Source: Gallionellaceae bacterium (GTDB taxonomy: Bacteria > Pseudomonadota > Gammaproteobacteria > Burkholderiales > Gallionellaceae). Taken from it: a stretch of 5,533 nt of DNA. The notes beneath the pieces are model-generated. The model searched no databases and was not told where the DNA came from. It was given only the letters and a program-made list of their open reading frames with translations. Of this stretch, positions 1 through 5,533 are shown piece after piece; the first letter of the stretch is position 1, and each line of letters opens with the position of its first letter. Made by a program: the position numbers and the translations under genes. The stretch spans positions 1-5,533 of the forward strand of contig DMCN01000051.1 in assembly GCA_003445795.1 (NCBI GenBank), given 5' to 3'.

Positions 1-2789
1 TGCGCCACCACCAGCAGGTAGATCAGGATCAGCCCGACAGCATAGGCAATGCCCATGTCACGGAAGGTCTCGAAGGTAACCTGCCATTCACCGTCCCACT
101 TCAGCGCGTAGCCGGAATAGGGATCGGACGGTTGCCGGAAGAAGTACGGCTCCAGCGTACCGCCCTGCTCCAGCGCCATACCGCCGACCTTGCCATTGAT
201 GCCGAACATGCCGTACAGCGGGCTGTCCAGCTCGCCGGCCATGTCGCCGAACACGTACACCACCGGCAGCAGGTCCTTGTGGTAGATCGGGTGGTCGCGC
301 TGCGCCGGGATCACCTGCACCAGTTCGGACAGCGGAACCAGCGCGCCGTCGCGGGCGCGTACCTTGAGCTTCAGCACCTCGTCGATCTGGCTGCGGCGCT
401 CGGCCGGCAAGCCGAAGCGCAGCGGCGGCGCGTACTTCGCGTTCTCGTCATGCAGCGAGGCGACATCCTGACCGGTCAGCGCCATGCCGATCGCATCGAC
501 GATGTCATGCGGCGCGACGCCCATCAGCGCGGCCTTGCTCTGCAGCACATGCAGCAACATCTTGGGCGCGGTTTCGGTGACTGTGTCGTCTATGCTGACT
601 ATGTCTTTCGTGCCGGAAAAATGCTCGCGCACCTTGCCCGCGACCTGGCGCGCGCCCTCGTAGTCCGGCCCGTATATCTCCGCAACGATGGGCGACATCA
701 CCGGCGGGCCGGGCGGTACTTCGACGATCTTGATCTTCGCGCCCCAGTTCTTCGCGATCTGCTGGATCGGTGCCAGCGCGGCCTGGGCGATCTCGTGGCT
801 GCTGCGGTCGCGATTATGCTTGCCCTGCAGATTGACCTGGATGTCGCCCTGCTCCGGCGCGCTGCGCAGATAGTACTGGCGCACCAGACCGTTGAAGTTG
901 ATCGGCGATGCCGAGCCAGCGTAGGCCTGGTAGTCGGTCACCTCCGGCACGGTCGCCAGATAGTCGCCGATGTCGTGCAGCACCGCATTGGTCTGTTCCA
1001 GCGCAGTGCCGCTGGGCATGTCCACGACGATCTGGAACTCCGACTTGTTGTCGAAGGGCAGCATCTTCAGCACCACCAGCTTGACCAGCGTCAGCGACAC
1101 CGCGATCAGCAGCGCCCCCAGTATGCCCAGCCACAGCTTTCGCCGCATCTGCTTGCCGTGTTCCTTGTTCAGGAAAGGATACAGACGGGCGCGGAAGAAC
1201 TTGGCGATCTTTGTATCGTTCTCGTCCTTCACCACCGCATGGTGCGGCGCGGCCAGCTTGTGTGCCAGCCAGGGCGTGACGATGAAGGCGATGGCCAGCG
1301 AGATCAGCATGCCCATACTGGCGTTGATTGGGATCGGGCTCATGTACGGCCCCATCAATCCGCTCACAAAGGCCATCGGTAGCAGTGCCGCAATCACCGT
1401 AAAAGTAGCGAGAATGGTCGGGCTGCCGACCTCGTCCACCGCCTCGGGAATGATCTCCGACAGCGGCTGATGCTGCGACAGCTCGCGGCGGCGGTGGATG
1501 TTCTCCACCACCACGATGGCATCGTCCACCAGGATACCGATGGAGAAAATCAGCGCGAACAGCGATACGCGGTTGAGCGTGAAGCCGTATGCCCAGGAAG
1601 CGAACAGCGTCACCGCCAGCGTCAACAGCACCGCGATGCCGACGATGACCGCCTCGCGCCGGCCCAACGCGAACCACACCAGCGCGACCACGGCGAAGGT
1701 AGCGAAGAACAGTTTCTGGATCAGCTTCATCGCCTTGTCGTTGGCGGTCTCGCCGTAGTTGCGCGTGATGGTCACCTGCACATCATCGGGGATCACGCTG
1801 CCTTTGAGCTCGTCCACGCGCTGCAGCAATTTGTTGGCGACATCCACCGCGTTCTCGCCCGGCTTCTTGGTCACTGCCAGCGTTACCGCGCCAAATTCGC
1901 CGCGGGCGGCGATATTCTTGTCGCCTGCCGCGGCGCCCGTCCCCATCCACACATAACTCTTGGGCTGGTCGGCGCTGTCCAGCACCTCGGCCACGTCGCG
2001 CAGGAACACCGGCTTGCCGTCGGAGACACCCACCACCAGCTGGCTGACCTCGCTGGCATCGCTGAGGAACATGCCGGTCTGCACCAGCACCTCGCGGTTG
2101 TTCTGCACCAGTGTGCCGGCGCTGTGCGAGACATTCGATGCCTGCAGCGCATAACGCACTTCCTGCACCGACAACTGGTGCGCGTTCAGCGCTTCCGGAT
2201 CAAGCAGCACACGCACCACGCGCGGCGTCGCACCCAGCGTGCTCACTTCGCGCGTGCCCTGCACGCGTTTCAATTCCGCCTCGATGGCGTGGGCGACCTG
2301 GGTCAACTCCACCGCCCCGCTGTCCGGCCGGTCGCGCCACAGCGTCAACCCCAGCACCGGCACGTCGTCGATGCCCTTGGCTTTGATGATCGGTTGCATG
2401 ACGCCCAGCGTGGTCGGCAACCAGTCGGCGTGCGACCAGATGACGTCGTAAAGTTTGACCAGCGAAGGAACGTGCAACTCGCCGACCTTGAACTGGATGG
2501 TGAGCACGGCCATGCCGGGTTGCGACACGGAATAGACGTGGTCCACGCCGGCGATCTGCGACAGCACCTGCTCGGCGGGCGTCGCCACCGTGTTCGCCAC
2601 ATCCTGCGCCGAGGCGCCCGGATAGGCGATCAGCACGTTGGCCATGGTGACGTTGATCTGCGGTTCTTCCTCGCGCGGGGTCACGACGACCGCAAAGATA
2701 CCCAGCAGCATGGCGACCAGCGCCAGCAGCGGCGTCATCTGCGAATGCAGGAAGACGCGGGCGATACGACCCGAGATGCCCATGCTCAT
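1..2789 (-). CDS. RND-family efflux pump, inner-membrane permease subunit (3' end cut by window edge)
   Basis: Proton-driven inner-membrane exporter that would work with the adjacent periplasmic adaptor and an outer-membrane channel. I translated it from ATG 2789-2787 (MSMGISGRIARVF...) and read 929 codons with no stop or frameshift at any point checked. TM1 is at about residues 18-37, followed by the first large periplasmic porter loop. TM2-TM4 lie at about 359-430, then TM5-6 and TM7, a second periplasmic loop, and TM8 ending at residue 929 where the window stops. TM4 carries the proton-relay pair D422-D423 in ILVDDAIVVVENIHRR. This V-D-D form is typical of hydrophobe/amphiphile exporters (AcrB type), not of metal exporters (CzcA/CusA). 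The start overlaps the adaptor stop by 4 bases (ATGA), and GGAGAG lies 6 bases upstream (2796-2801), so it is translated with the adaptor. TM8 ends several tens of residues later than I recall for AcrB, so it belongs to a divergent clade. TM9-12 lie outside. Substrate unknown. Confidence 0.93.
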   Translation of the reverse strand, partial: MSMGISGRIARVFLHSQMTPLLALVAMLLGIFAVVVTPREEEPQINVTMANVLIAYPGASAQDVANTVATPAEQVLSQIAGVDHVYSVSQPGMAVLTIQFKVGELHVPSLVKLYDVIWSHADWLPTTLGVMQPIIKAKGIDDVPVLGLTLWRDRPDSGAVELTQVAHAIEAELKRVQGTREVSTLGATPRVVRVLLDPEALNAHQLSVQEVRYALQASNVSHSAGTLVQNNREVLVQTGMFLSDASEVSQLVVGVSDGKPVFLRDVAEVLDSADQPKSYVWMGTGAAAGDKNIAARGEFGAVTLAVTKKPGENAVDVANKLLQRVDELKGSVIPDDVQVTITRNYGETANDKAMKLIQKLFFATFAVVALVWFALGRREAVIVGIAVLLTLAVTLFASWAYGFTLNRVSLFALIFSIGILVDDAIVVVENIHRRRELSQHQPLSEIIPEAVDEVGSPTILATFTVIAALLPMAFVSGLMGPYMSPIPINASMGMLISLAIAFIVTPWLAHKLAAPHHAVVKDENDTKIAKFFRARLYPFLNKEHGKQMRRKLWLGILGALLIAVSLTLVKLVVLKMLPFDNKSEFQIVVDMPSGTALEQTNAVLHDIGDYLATVPEVTDYQAYAGSASPINFNGLVRQYYLRSAPEQGDIQVNLQGKHNRDRSSHEIAQAALAPIQQIAKNWGAKIKIVEVPPGPPVMSPIVAEIYGPDYEGARQVAGKVREHFSGTKDIVSIDDTVTETAPKMLLHVLQSKAALMGVAPHDIVDAIGMALTGQDVASLHDENAKYAPPLRFGLPAERRSQIDEVLKLKVRARDGALVPLSELVQVIPAQRDHPIYHKDLLPVVYVFGDMAGELDSPLYGMFGINGKVGGMALEQGGTLEPYFFRQPSDPYSGYALKWDGEWQVTFETFRDMGIAYAVGLILIYLLVVA

Positions 2790-3823
2790 CGCTTGCTCTC
2801 CGCCGCGACCATGCCGGCCTTGACCGCTTCACGTGCGACTTGCTCGCCGACGTTCAAACCGGCCAGCACCTCGATCTCGTTCTGTGCATTCGCCTCGCCC
2901 AGACGCACCTGGCGCAGGCGCGGCACTCCCTTGTCATCCACCACATATACCGCCACCACTTCGCTGCGGCGCACTACCGCACTCACCGGGATCAGCATCT
3001 TGTTCTCTTTGCCCACCACGAAATGTGTGCGCACGAACATGCCGGGGTAGAGGTTGGCCTGATTGGCGGGCAGATCGACGCGAACCTGGGTGCTGTGCGT
3101 GCGCGCATCGGCCGACGGCTGCACCGTGACGGTCGCGGACTTGATCCAGCGCGACAGTGACGGCACTTCCACCATCACATTCGGACGACTACCGATCTCT
3201 TTCAGTTTGTGTTGCGGCACATTTGCGATCACGCGCAGTTGCGAGGGATCGAAACCGGTCATCAGCGGCTTGCCCACCGTGACCATTTCGCCCAGTTCCA
3301 CCATGCGCGCCGACACCACGCCGCCATAGGGGGCAAGCACTGCGGTATAGCTCTGTGCCAGAGCGGATTGCTGCGCGCCCGCCTCGCTGGCATCGGCCTG
3401 CGCCTTGGCCATCTCGTAATCGGATTTAGCTTTGTCCAGCGCGGCCTGGCTGATGAACTTCTGCTCGAAAAGCTGTTGTGAACGCTCATAGTTCAAACGC
3501 GCGTTCTGCAGTGCTGCCTGCGCCTGCGACAACTGCGCGCGGCTGCCAGCCAGCGCCTGGTCGGCCTCGCGTTCGTCGATCTTGAGGATGACCTGGCCCT
3601 TGCTCACGCGGTCGCCCACATCAAAGAACAGCGCCTTCACGCGACCGGATATCTGTGCCGACACGGTCGACTGGCGCGTCGCCTCGACCACCCCGTCCAC
3701 ACTGTAAGTCTGCTCCACCTCGCGGTATTGCACGGCAGCCGTCGCCAACGGTTCGGCAACGGAAGAATTGGCCGCCAGCAGCGCCGCGGAAAGACCCAAC
3801 AACAAACCCGGTTTAAGTTTCAT
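2786..3823 (-). CDS. RND efflux periplasmic adaptor (membrane fusion protein, HlyD/AcrA family)
   Basis: This 345-residue protein bridges the inner-membrane RND pump to an outer-membrane channel. The N-terminus MKLKPGLLLGLSAALLAANS is a signal peptide with a probable signal peptidase I site after SVA (residue 23). There is no lipobox cysteine, so it is a soluble periplasmic adaptor rather than a lipoprotein like AcrA. The first lipoyl half is at about 54-83 (GRVKALFFDVGDRVSKGQVI). An alpha-helical hairpin rich in Ala, Gln and Leu spans about 84-157, and the second lipoyl half starts at LAPYGGVV (163-170). Beta-barrel and membrane-proximal domains follow (for example YPGMFVRTHF and LIPVSAVVRR). 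It lacks the His- or Met-rich segments of metal-pump adaptors such as CusB. I chose ATG 3823-3821 because AGAGG lies 7 bases upstream. An in-frame ATG at 3862 would sit inside the operator and upstream of the predicted transcript start. It is first in the operon and overlaps the pump gene by 4 bases. Confidence 0.93.
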   Translation of the reverse strand: MKLKPGLLLGLSAALLAANSSVAEPLATAAVQYREVEQTYSVDGVVEATRQSTVSAQISGRVKALFFDVGDRVSKGQVILKIDEREADQALAGSRAQLSQAQAALQNARLNYERSQQLFEQKFISQAALDKAKSDYEMAKAQADASEAGAQQSALAQSYTAVLAPYGGVVSARMVELGEMVTVGKPLMTGFDPSQLRVIANVPQHKLKEIGSRPNVMVEVPSLSRWIKSATVTVQPSADARTHSTQVRVDLPANQANLYPGMFVRTHFVVGKENKMLIPVSAVVRRSEVVAVYVVDDKGVPRLRQVRLGEANAQNEIEVLAGLNVGEQVAREAVKAGMVAAESKR

Positions 3824-3830
3824 AGCCTGA

Positions 3831-3835
3831 CCTCT
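3831..3835 (-). promoter_or_regulatory. Ribosome binding site of the adaptor gene
   Basis: AGAGG on the minus strand, 7 bases before ATG 3823-3821. It decides the start of the adaptor gene in favour of the 345-residue form whose N-terminus is a clean signal peptide. Confidence 0.75.
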
Positions 3836-3849
3836 GAAAATGATATGTT

Positions 3850-3875
3850 TGCATATTAGCATATTCTAATATGCA
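3850..3875. promoter_or_regulatory. Predicted operator: 26-base near-perfect palindrome over the operon promoter
   Basis: The arms TGCATATTAG (3850-3859) and CTAATATGCA (3866-3875) are perfect inverted repeats of 10 bases. In the 6-base centre CATATT, the inner four bases ATAT are also self-complementary, so only one base pair of the 26-base dyad is mismatched. The AT-rich dyad stands out sharply from the GC-rich surroundings. It covers the promoter spacer and the -10 hexamer, so a bound dimer would block RNA polymerase. ArsR-family repressors typically bind AT-rich inverted repeats of this kind, and such a repressor is encoded directly beside it. The assignment to that repressor is inferred. 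Confidence 0.75.
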
Positions 3876-3881
3876 TGCCAA
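3853..3881 (-). promoter_or_regulatory. Predicted sigma70 promoter of the adaptor-pump operon
   Basis: Read on the minus strand, TTGGCA (3881-3876) is followed after exactly 17 bases by TAATAT (3858-3853). These hexamers each match the TTGACA and TATAAT consensus at most positions. Transcription would begin near 3846, giving a leader of roughly 20 bases that holds the AGAGG ribosome binding site. The promoter lies between the regulator stop codon and the adaptor start, so the pump genes can be transcribed separately from the regulator. The spacer and -10 element are covered by the dyad at 3850-3875. Confidence 0.72.
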
Positions 3882-3885
3882 TCCA

Positions 3886-3909
3886 CCCCGCGCCAGGCGG
3901 GCGCCGGGG
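3886..3909. other. GC-rich imperfect hairpin just after the regulator gene
   Basis: CCCCGCGCC (3886-3894) can pair with GGCGCCGGGG (3900-3909) with a single bulged base and a 5-base loop. It begins directly after the regulator stop codon in the direction of its transcription. No T-run follows on the minus strand, so it does not qualify as a normal intrinsic terminator. It could still reduce read-through from the regulator into the adaptor gene, or stabilise the regulator mRNA end. Confidence 0.35.
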
Positions 3910-3910
3910 C

Positions 3911-4213
3911 CTAGATGGTGCAGAACACGTCGCGCATCATCCCCACCAGCTTGAGGGTGCGCGGGTCGCCGATACGGTAATAGACGCGATTGGCATCCTT
4001 GCGGGTGGACAATACGCCTTTGTCGCGCAGGATGGCGAGATGCTGGGAGATGTTGCTCTGGGAGGTGCCGACATTGTCAACGATGTCCTGCACGCTCAGC
4101 TCGTTGTCCGCGAGAACACACAGGATCTTGAGCCGCAACGGGTGGGCGATGGCTTTCATGGCCAGCGAGGCCTGCAGGATATCTTCGTCTTTGTCGATCA
4201 GCTTCTTGCTCAT
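3911..4213 (-). CDS. ArsR/SmtB-family repressor, probable BigR/SqrR-type dithiol (reactive sulfur) sensor
   Basis: Small dimeric winged-helix DNA-binding protein of 100 residues, predicted to repress the adjacent efflux operon. HPLRLKILCVL (24-34) is the conserved helix-2 region. The recognition helix is TSQSNISQHLAILRDKGVL (50-68), and the wing is about 69-81 (STRKDANRVYYRI). The arsenite motif ELCVCDL is replaced by ELSVQDI (38-44), and the C-terminal helix lacks the Asp/His metal ligands of SmtB/CzrA. The only two cysteines are C32 in helix 2 and C98 three residues from the end (DVFCTI). Their 66-residue separation equals what I recall for SqrR (C41/C107) and BigR (C42/C108), where a disulfide or polysulfide bridge relieves repression. 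I chose ATG 4213-4211 because AGGTGA precedes it closely. A TTG at 4258 would add 15 poorly family-like residues. Family confidence is high; the sensing role is inferred from the cysteine placement. Confidence 0.92.
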   Translation of the reverse strand: MSKKLIDKDEDILQASLAMKAIAHPLRLKILCVLADNELSVQDIVDNVGTSQSNISQHLAILRDKGVLSTRKDANRVYYRIGDPRTLKLVGMMRDVFCTI

Positions 4214-4374
4214 ATTCACCTGCCATGGATTAAGGAAGTAGGGGCATGGGCGGCCCAAAATCGGCTAAAATTCGTGCCTCAGGCGGTCTTCTCTGCCCCG
4301 CCACCCTATTTTGACGCATCGCGCTAAATTAGCAACTGCTTATATTTTGATATTTCGGTGAAAAAAAAGCCAGC
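4214..4374. promoter_or_regulatory. Divergent intergenic region between the ArsR gene and gpmI
   Basis: These 161 bases must hold the promoters of both divergent genes, but neither is clear. For gpmI the best -10 candidate is TATATT at 4341-4346, with TG three to four bases before it and the predicted start about 20 bases before the ATG. TTGACG at 4311-4316 lies 24 bases upstream, too far to be its -35. For the regulator on the minus strand I see only TTGCTA (4335-4330) with a poor -10. A small palindrome GCTAA-A-TTAGC sits at 4323-4333. It shares ATTAGCA (4328-4334) exactly with the operator at 3855-3861. Confidence 0.4.
4216..4221 (-). promoter_or_regulatory. Ribosome binding site of the ArsR-family gene
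   Basis: AGGTGA on the minus strand ends 2 bases before ATG 4213-4211, with its AGG core 5 bases from the start codon. This favours the 100-residue protein beginning MSKKLIDKDEDI over the longer reading from TTG 4258. Confidence 0.6.
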
Positions 4375-5533
4375 ATGACCGACTCTTCCGCTCAAGCAAT
4401 CACCCCCGTCCTCCTGCTCATCCTCGATGGTTTCGGCTATCGCGAGGATGCCGACTTCAATGCCGTCGCCCACGCGCGCAAGCCGAACTGGGACCGTCTG
4501 TGGAGCAAGTATCCGCACACGCTCATCAACACCTCCGAACTGCAGGTCGGCCTGCCCAAGGGGCAGATGGGCAATTCCGAGGTTGGCCACCTGAACATCG
4601 GCGCCGGTCGCGTGGTGTACCAGGATCTGACCAAAGTCGACCTCGCCATCGAGGACGGCAGCTTCGAACGCAATCCCGCGCTGGTGCAGGCGGTCGCGAC
4701 CGCAAAGCAGAATGGCGGCGCGCTGCACATCATGGGCCTGCTCTCGCCCGGCGGCGTGCACAGCCACGAGGTGCACATCCACGCCATGCTGGCGATGGCC
4801 GTAAATGCCGGGCTGAAAAAAGTTTACGTGCATGCCTTCCTCGACGGCCGCGACACTCCACCGCGCAGTGCTGCCGAGTACCTGAAAAACCTGCAGGCCA
4901 AATGTGACGCGCTTGGTACGGGACGCATCGCCACCATCTGCGGACGCTACTTCGCCATGGACCGCGACAACCGCTGGGAGCGCGTGCAGATCGCCTACGA
5001 CATGCTCACGCAGGGCAAGGCGCCGTTCACCGCCGCCAGCGCCACGGCCGGACTGGAAGCCGCCTATGCGCGCGGCGAGAACGACGAATTCGTGCAAGCC
5101 ACCATCATCGGCGAAGCGGCCGCGATGCAAAACGGCGACGTAGCCGTGTTCATGAACTTCCGCGCCGACCGTGCCCGCGAGATCACGCGCGCATTGACCG
5201 ACGAACAGTTCAGCGGCTTCGTTCGCAGCCGTTTCCCCAAGCTGGCCAACTACACCACACTGAGCAGCTACGGCGAGGACTTCCACCTGCCCTGCGCCTA
5301 CACCGCCGACAGCATCCACAACGGCTTCGGCGAATACGTCTCCAACCTCGGCCTGAAGCAATTGCGCATCGCCGAAACGGAGAAATACGCGCACGTGACC
5401 TACTTCATGAGCGGCGGCCGCGAGCAGCCCTACCCCGGTGAAGACCGCGTGCTGGTGCCCTCGCCCAAGGTCGCCACCTACGACCTGAAGCCAGAGATGA
5501 GTGCTTTCGAAGTCACTGACAAGCTGGAAGCCG
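4375..5533 (+). CDS. gpmI: 2,3-bisphosphoglycerate-independent phosphoglycerate mutase (3' end cut by window edge)
   Basis: Cytoplasmic glycolytic and gluconeogenic enzyme that interconverts 3- and 2-phosphoglycerate through a phosphoserine intermediate, using two Mn ions. 386 codons are visible of a usual total near 510. Residues seen: metal-binding D18 in LLILDGFGYRED; catalytic S68 in GQMGNSEVGH; H129 in GGVHSHEVHIHA; LDGRDTPP (156-163); R191 and R197 in RYFAMDRDNRW; R263 and R266 in NFRADRAR; and K337 in ETEKYAHVT. These are the substrate-binding and catalytic residues expected of the family in their usual order. The late Asp/His metal ligands of the phosphatase domain lie beyond the window. 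The start is ATG 4375; a weak GGTGA at 4357-4361 stands 13 bases away, with a run of eight A between. The gene is divergent from the efflux regulator and appears to be an ordinary housekeeping gene. Confidence 0.97.
   Translation, partial: MTDSSAQAITPVLLLILDGFGYREDADFNAVAHARKPNWDRLWSKYPHTLINTSELQVGLPKGQMGNSEVGHLNIGAGRVVYQDLTKVDLAIEDGSFERNPALVQAVATAKQNGGALHIMGLLSPGGVHSHEVHIHAMLAMAVNAGLKKVYVHAFLDGRDTPPRSAAEYLKNLQAKCDALGTGRIATICGRYFAMDRDNRWERVQIAYDMLTQGKAPFTAASATAGLEAAYARGENDEFVQATIIGEAAAMQNGDVAVFMNFRADRAREITRALTDEQFSGFVRSRFPKLANYTTLSSYGEDFHLPCAYTADSIHNGFGEYVSNLGLKQLRIAETEKYAHVTYFMSGGREQPYPGEDRVLVPSPKVATYDLKPEMSAFEVTDKLEA

Noticed and set aside
132..1382. 416-codon open frame on the plus strand
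   Set aside because: It lies wholly antisense to the RND permease. Its product is rich in His, Arg, Gln and Asp, with no recognisable domain, as expected opposite a GC-rich coding sequence. The permease frame gives a continuous, family-typical protein.
1470..3050. 526-codon open frame on the plus strand
   Set aside because: It runs antisense across the junction of the permease and adaptor genes, has the same low-complexity His/Arg/Gln composition and shows no motif. Length alone is not evidence in GC-rich DNA.
3824..3862. Upstream in-frame ATG for the adaptor gene, giving 13 extra residues
   Set aside because: This ATG sits inside the operator dyad and upstream of the predicted transcript start. 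The added residues would disrupt the N-terminal signal peptide, and the ATG at 3823 has a better-spaced AGAGG.
3911..4213. Interpretation as a classical arsenite or zinc sensor
   Set aside because: The helix-3 ELCVCDL motif is ELSVQDI here, and the C-terminal helix lacks the Asp/His ligand pattern of SmtB-type sensors, so neither usual metal site can be formed.
4214..4258. Extended start at TTG 4258 for the ArsR-family protein
   Set aside because: The extra residues are not typical of the family. ATG 4213 has AGGTGA directly upstream and yields a normal-length ArsR protein.
4311..4346. TTGACG and TATATT as a paired -35/-10 promoter for gpmI
   Set aside because: The gap is 24 bases, well beyond the workable 15-19, so they cannot act as a normal sigma70 pair. 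The TATATT is kept only as a weak -10 candidate.
4324..5394. 356-codon open frame on the minus strand opposite gpmI
   Set aside because: Antisense shadow of gpmI, whose plus-strand translation shows the phosphoglycerate mutase catalytic residues in order. The minus-strand product has no recognisable fold or motif.
1..5533. Mobile elements, CRISPR arrays, tRNA or rRNA genes
   Set aside because: I saw no terminal inverted repeats, transposase-like frames, regularly spaced repeats or RNA-gene sequences. The window is almost fully occupied by four protein genes.

Overview
The window holds the left-facing operon of a tripartite-type RND efflux system (regulator, periplasmic adaptor, inner-membrane pump). 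It is divergent from a right-facing glycolytic gene, gpmI. The GC-rich coding sequence, the GpmI sequence style and the two-membrane efflux apparatus point to a Gram-negative proteobacterium. A betaproteobacterium of the Nitrosomonadales type is my best guess, but this rests on general resemblance and not on a database search.

Layout from left to right: positions 1-2789 (minus strand) carry most of an RND permease, whose C-terminal part runs off the left edge after transmembrane helix 8. Positions 2786-3823 (minus) carry its periplasmic adaptor (membrane fusion protein), with a 4-base stop/start overlap into the pump. Positions 3824-3910 are a short control region with a well-formed sigma70 promoter, TTGGCA-17-TAATAT on the minus strand. 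A 26-base near-perfect dyad covers the spacer and the -10 element of this promoter. Positions 3911-4213 (minus) carry a 100-residue ArsR/SmtB-family repressor. Positions 4214-4374 are the divergent intergenic region, and 4375-5533 (plus) is gpmI, cut by the right edge.

How it fits together: the ArsR protein lacks both classical metal sites of its family. It has just two cysteines, C32 and C98, located in helix 2 and at the extreme C-terminus. This is the arrangement of the BigR/SqrR/YgaV group of dithiol sensors for reactive sulfur species. The most interesting reading is therefore an RND efflux pump de-repressed by persulfide or oxidative thiol chemistry rather than by arsenite or zinc. The dyad over the adaptor promoter is the obvious operator. 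The pump has the V-D-D proton-relay motif of hydrophobe/amphiphile RND exporters rather than the heavy-metal type, which agrees with a non-metal regulator. Its substrate cannot be read from the sequence, and no outer-membrane channel gene is present in the window. gpmI is a housekeeping gene with no evident link to the efflux operon beyond sharing the divergent region.
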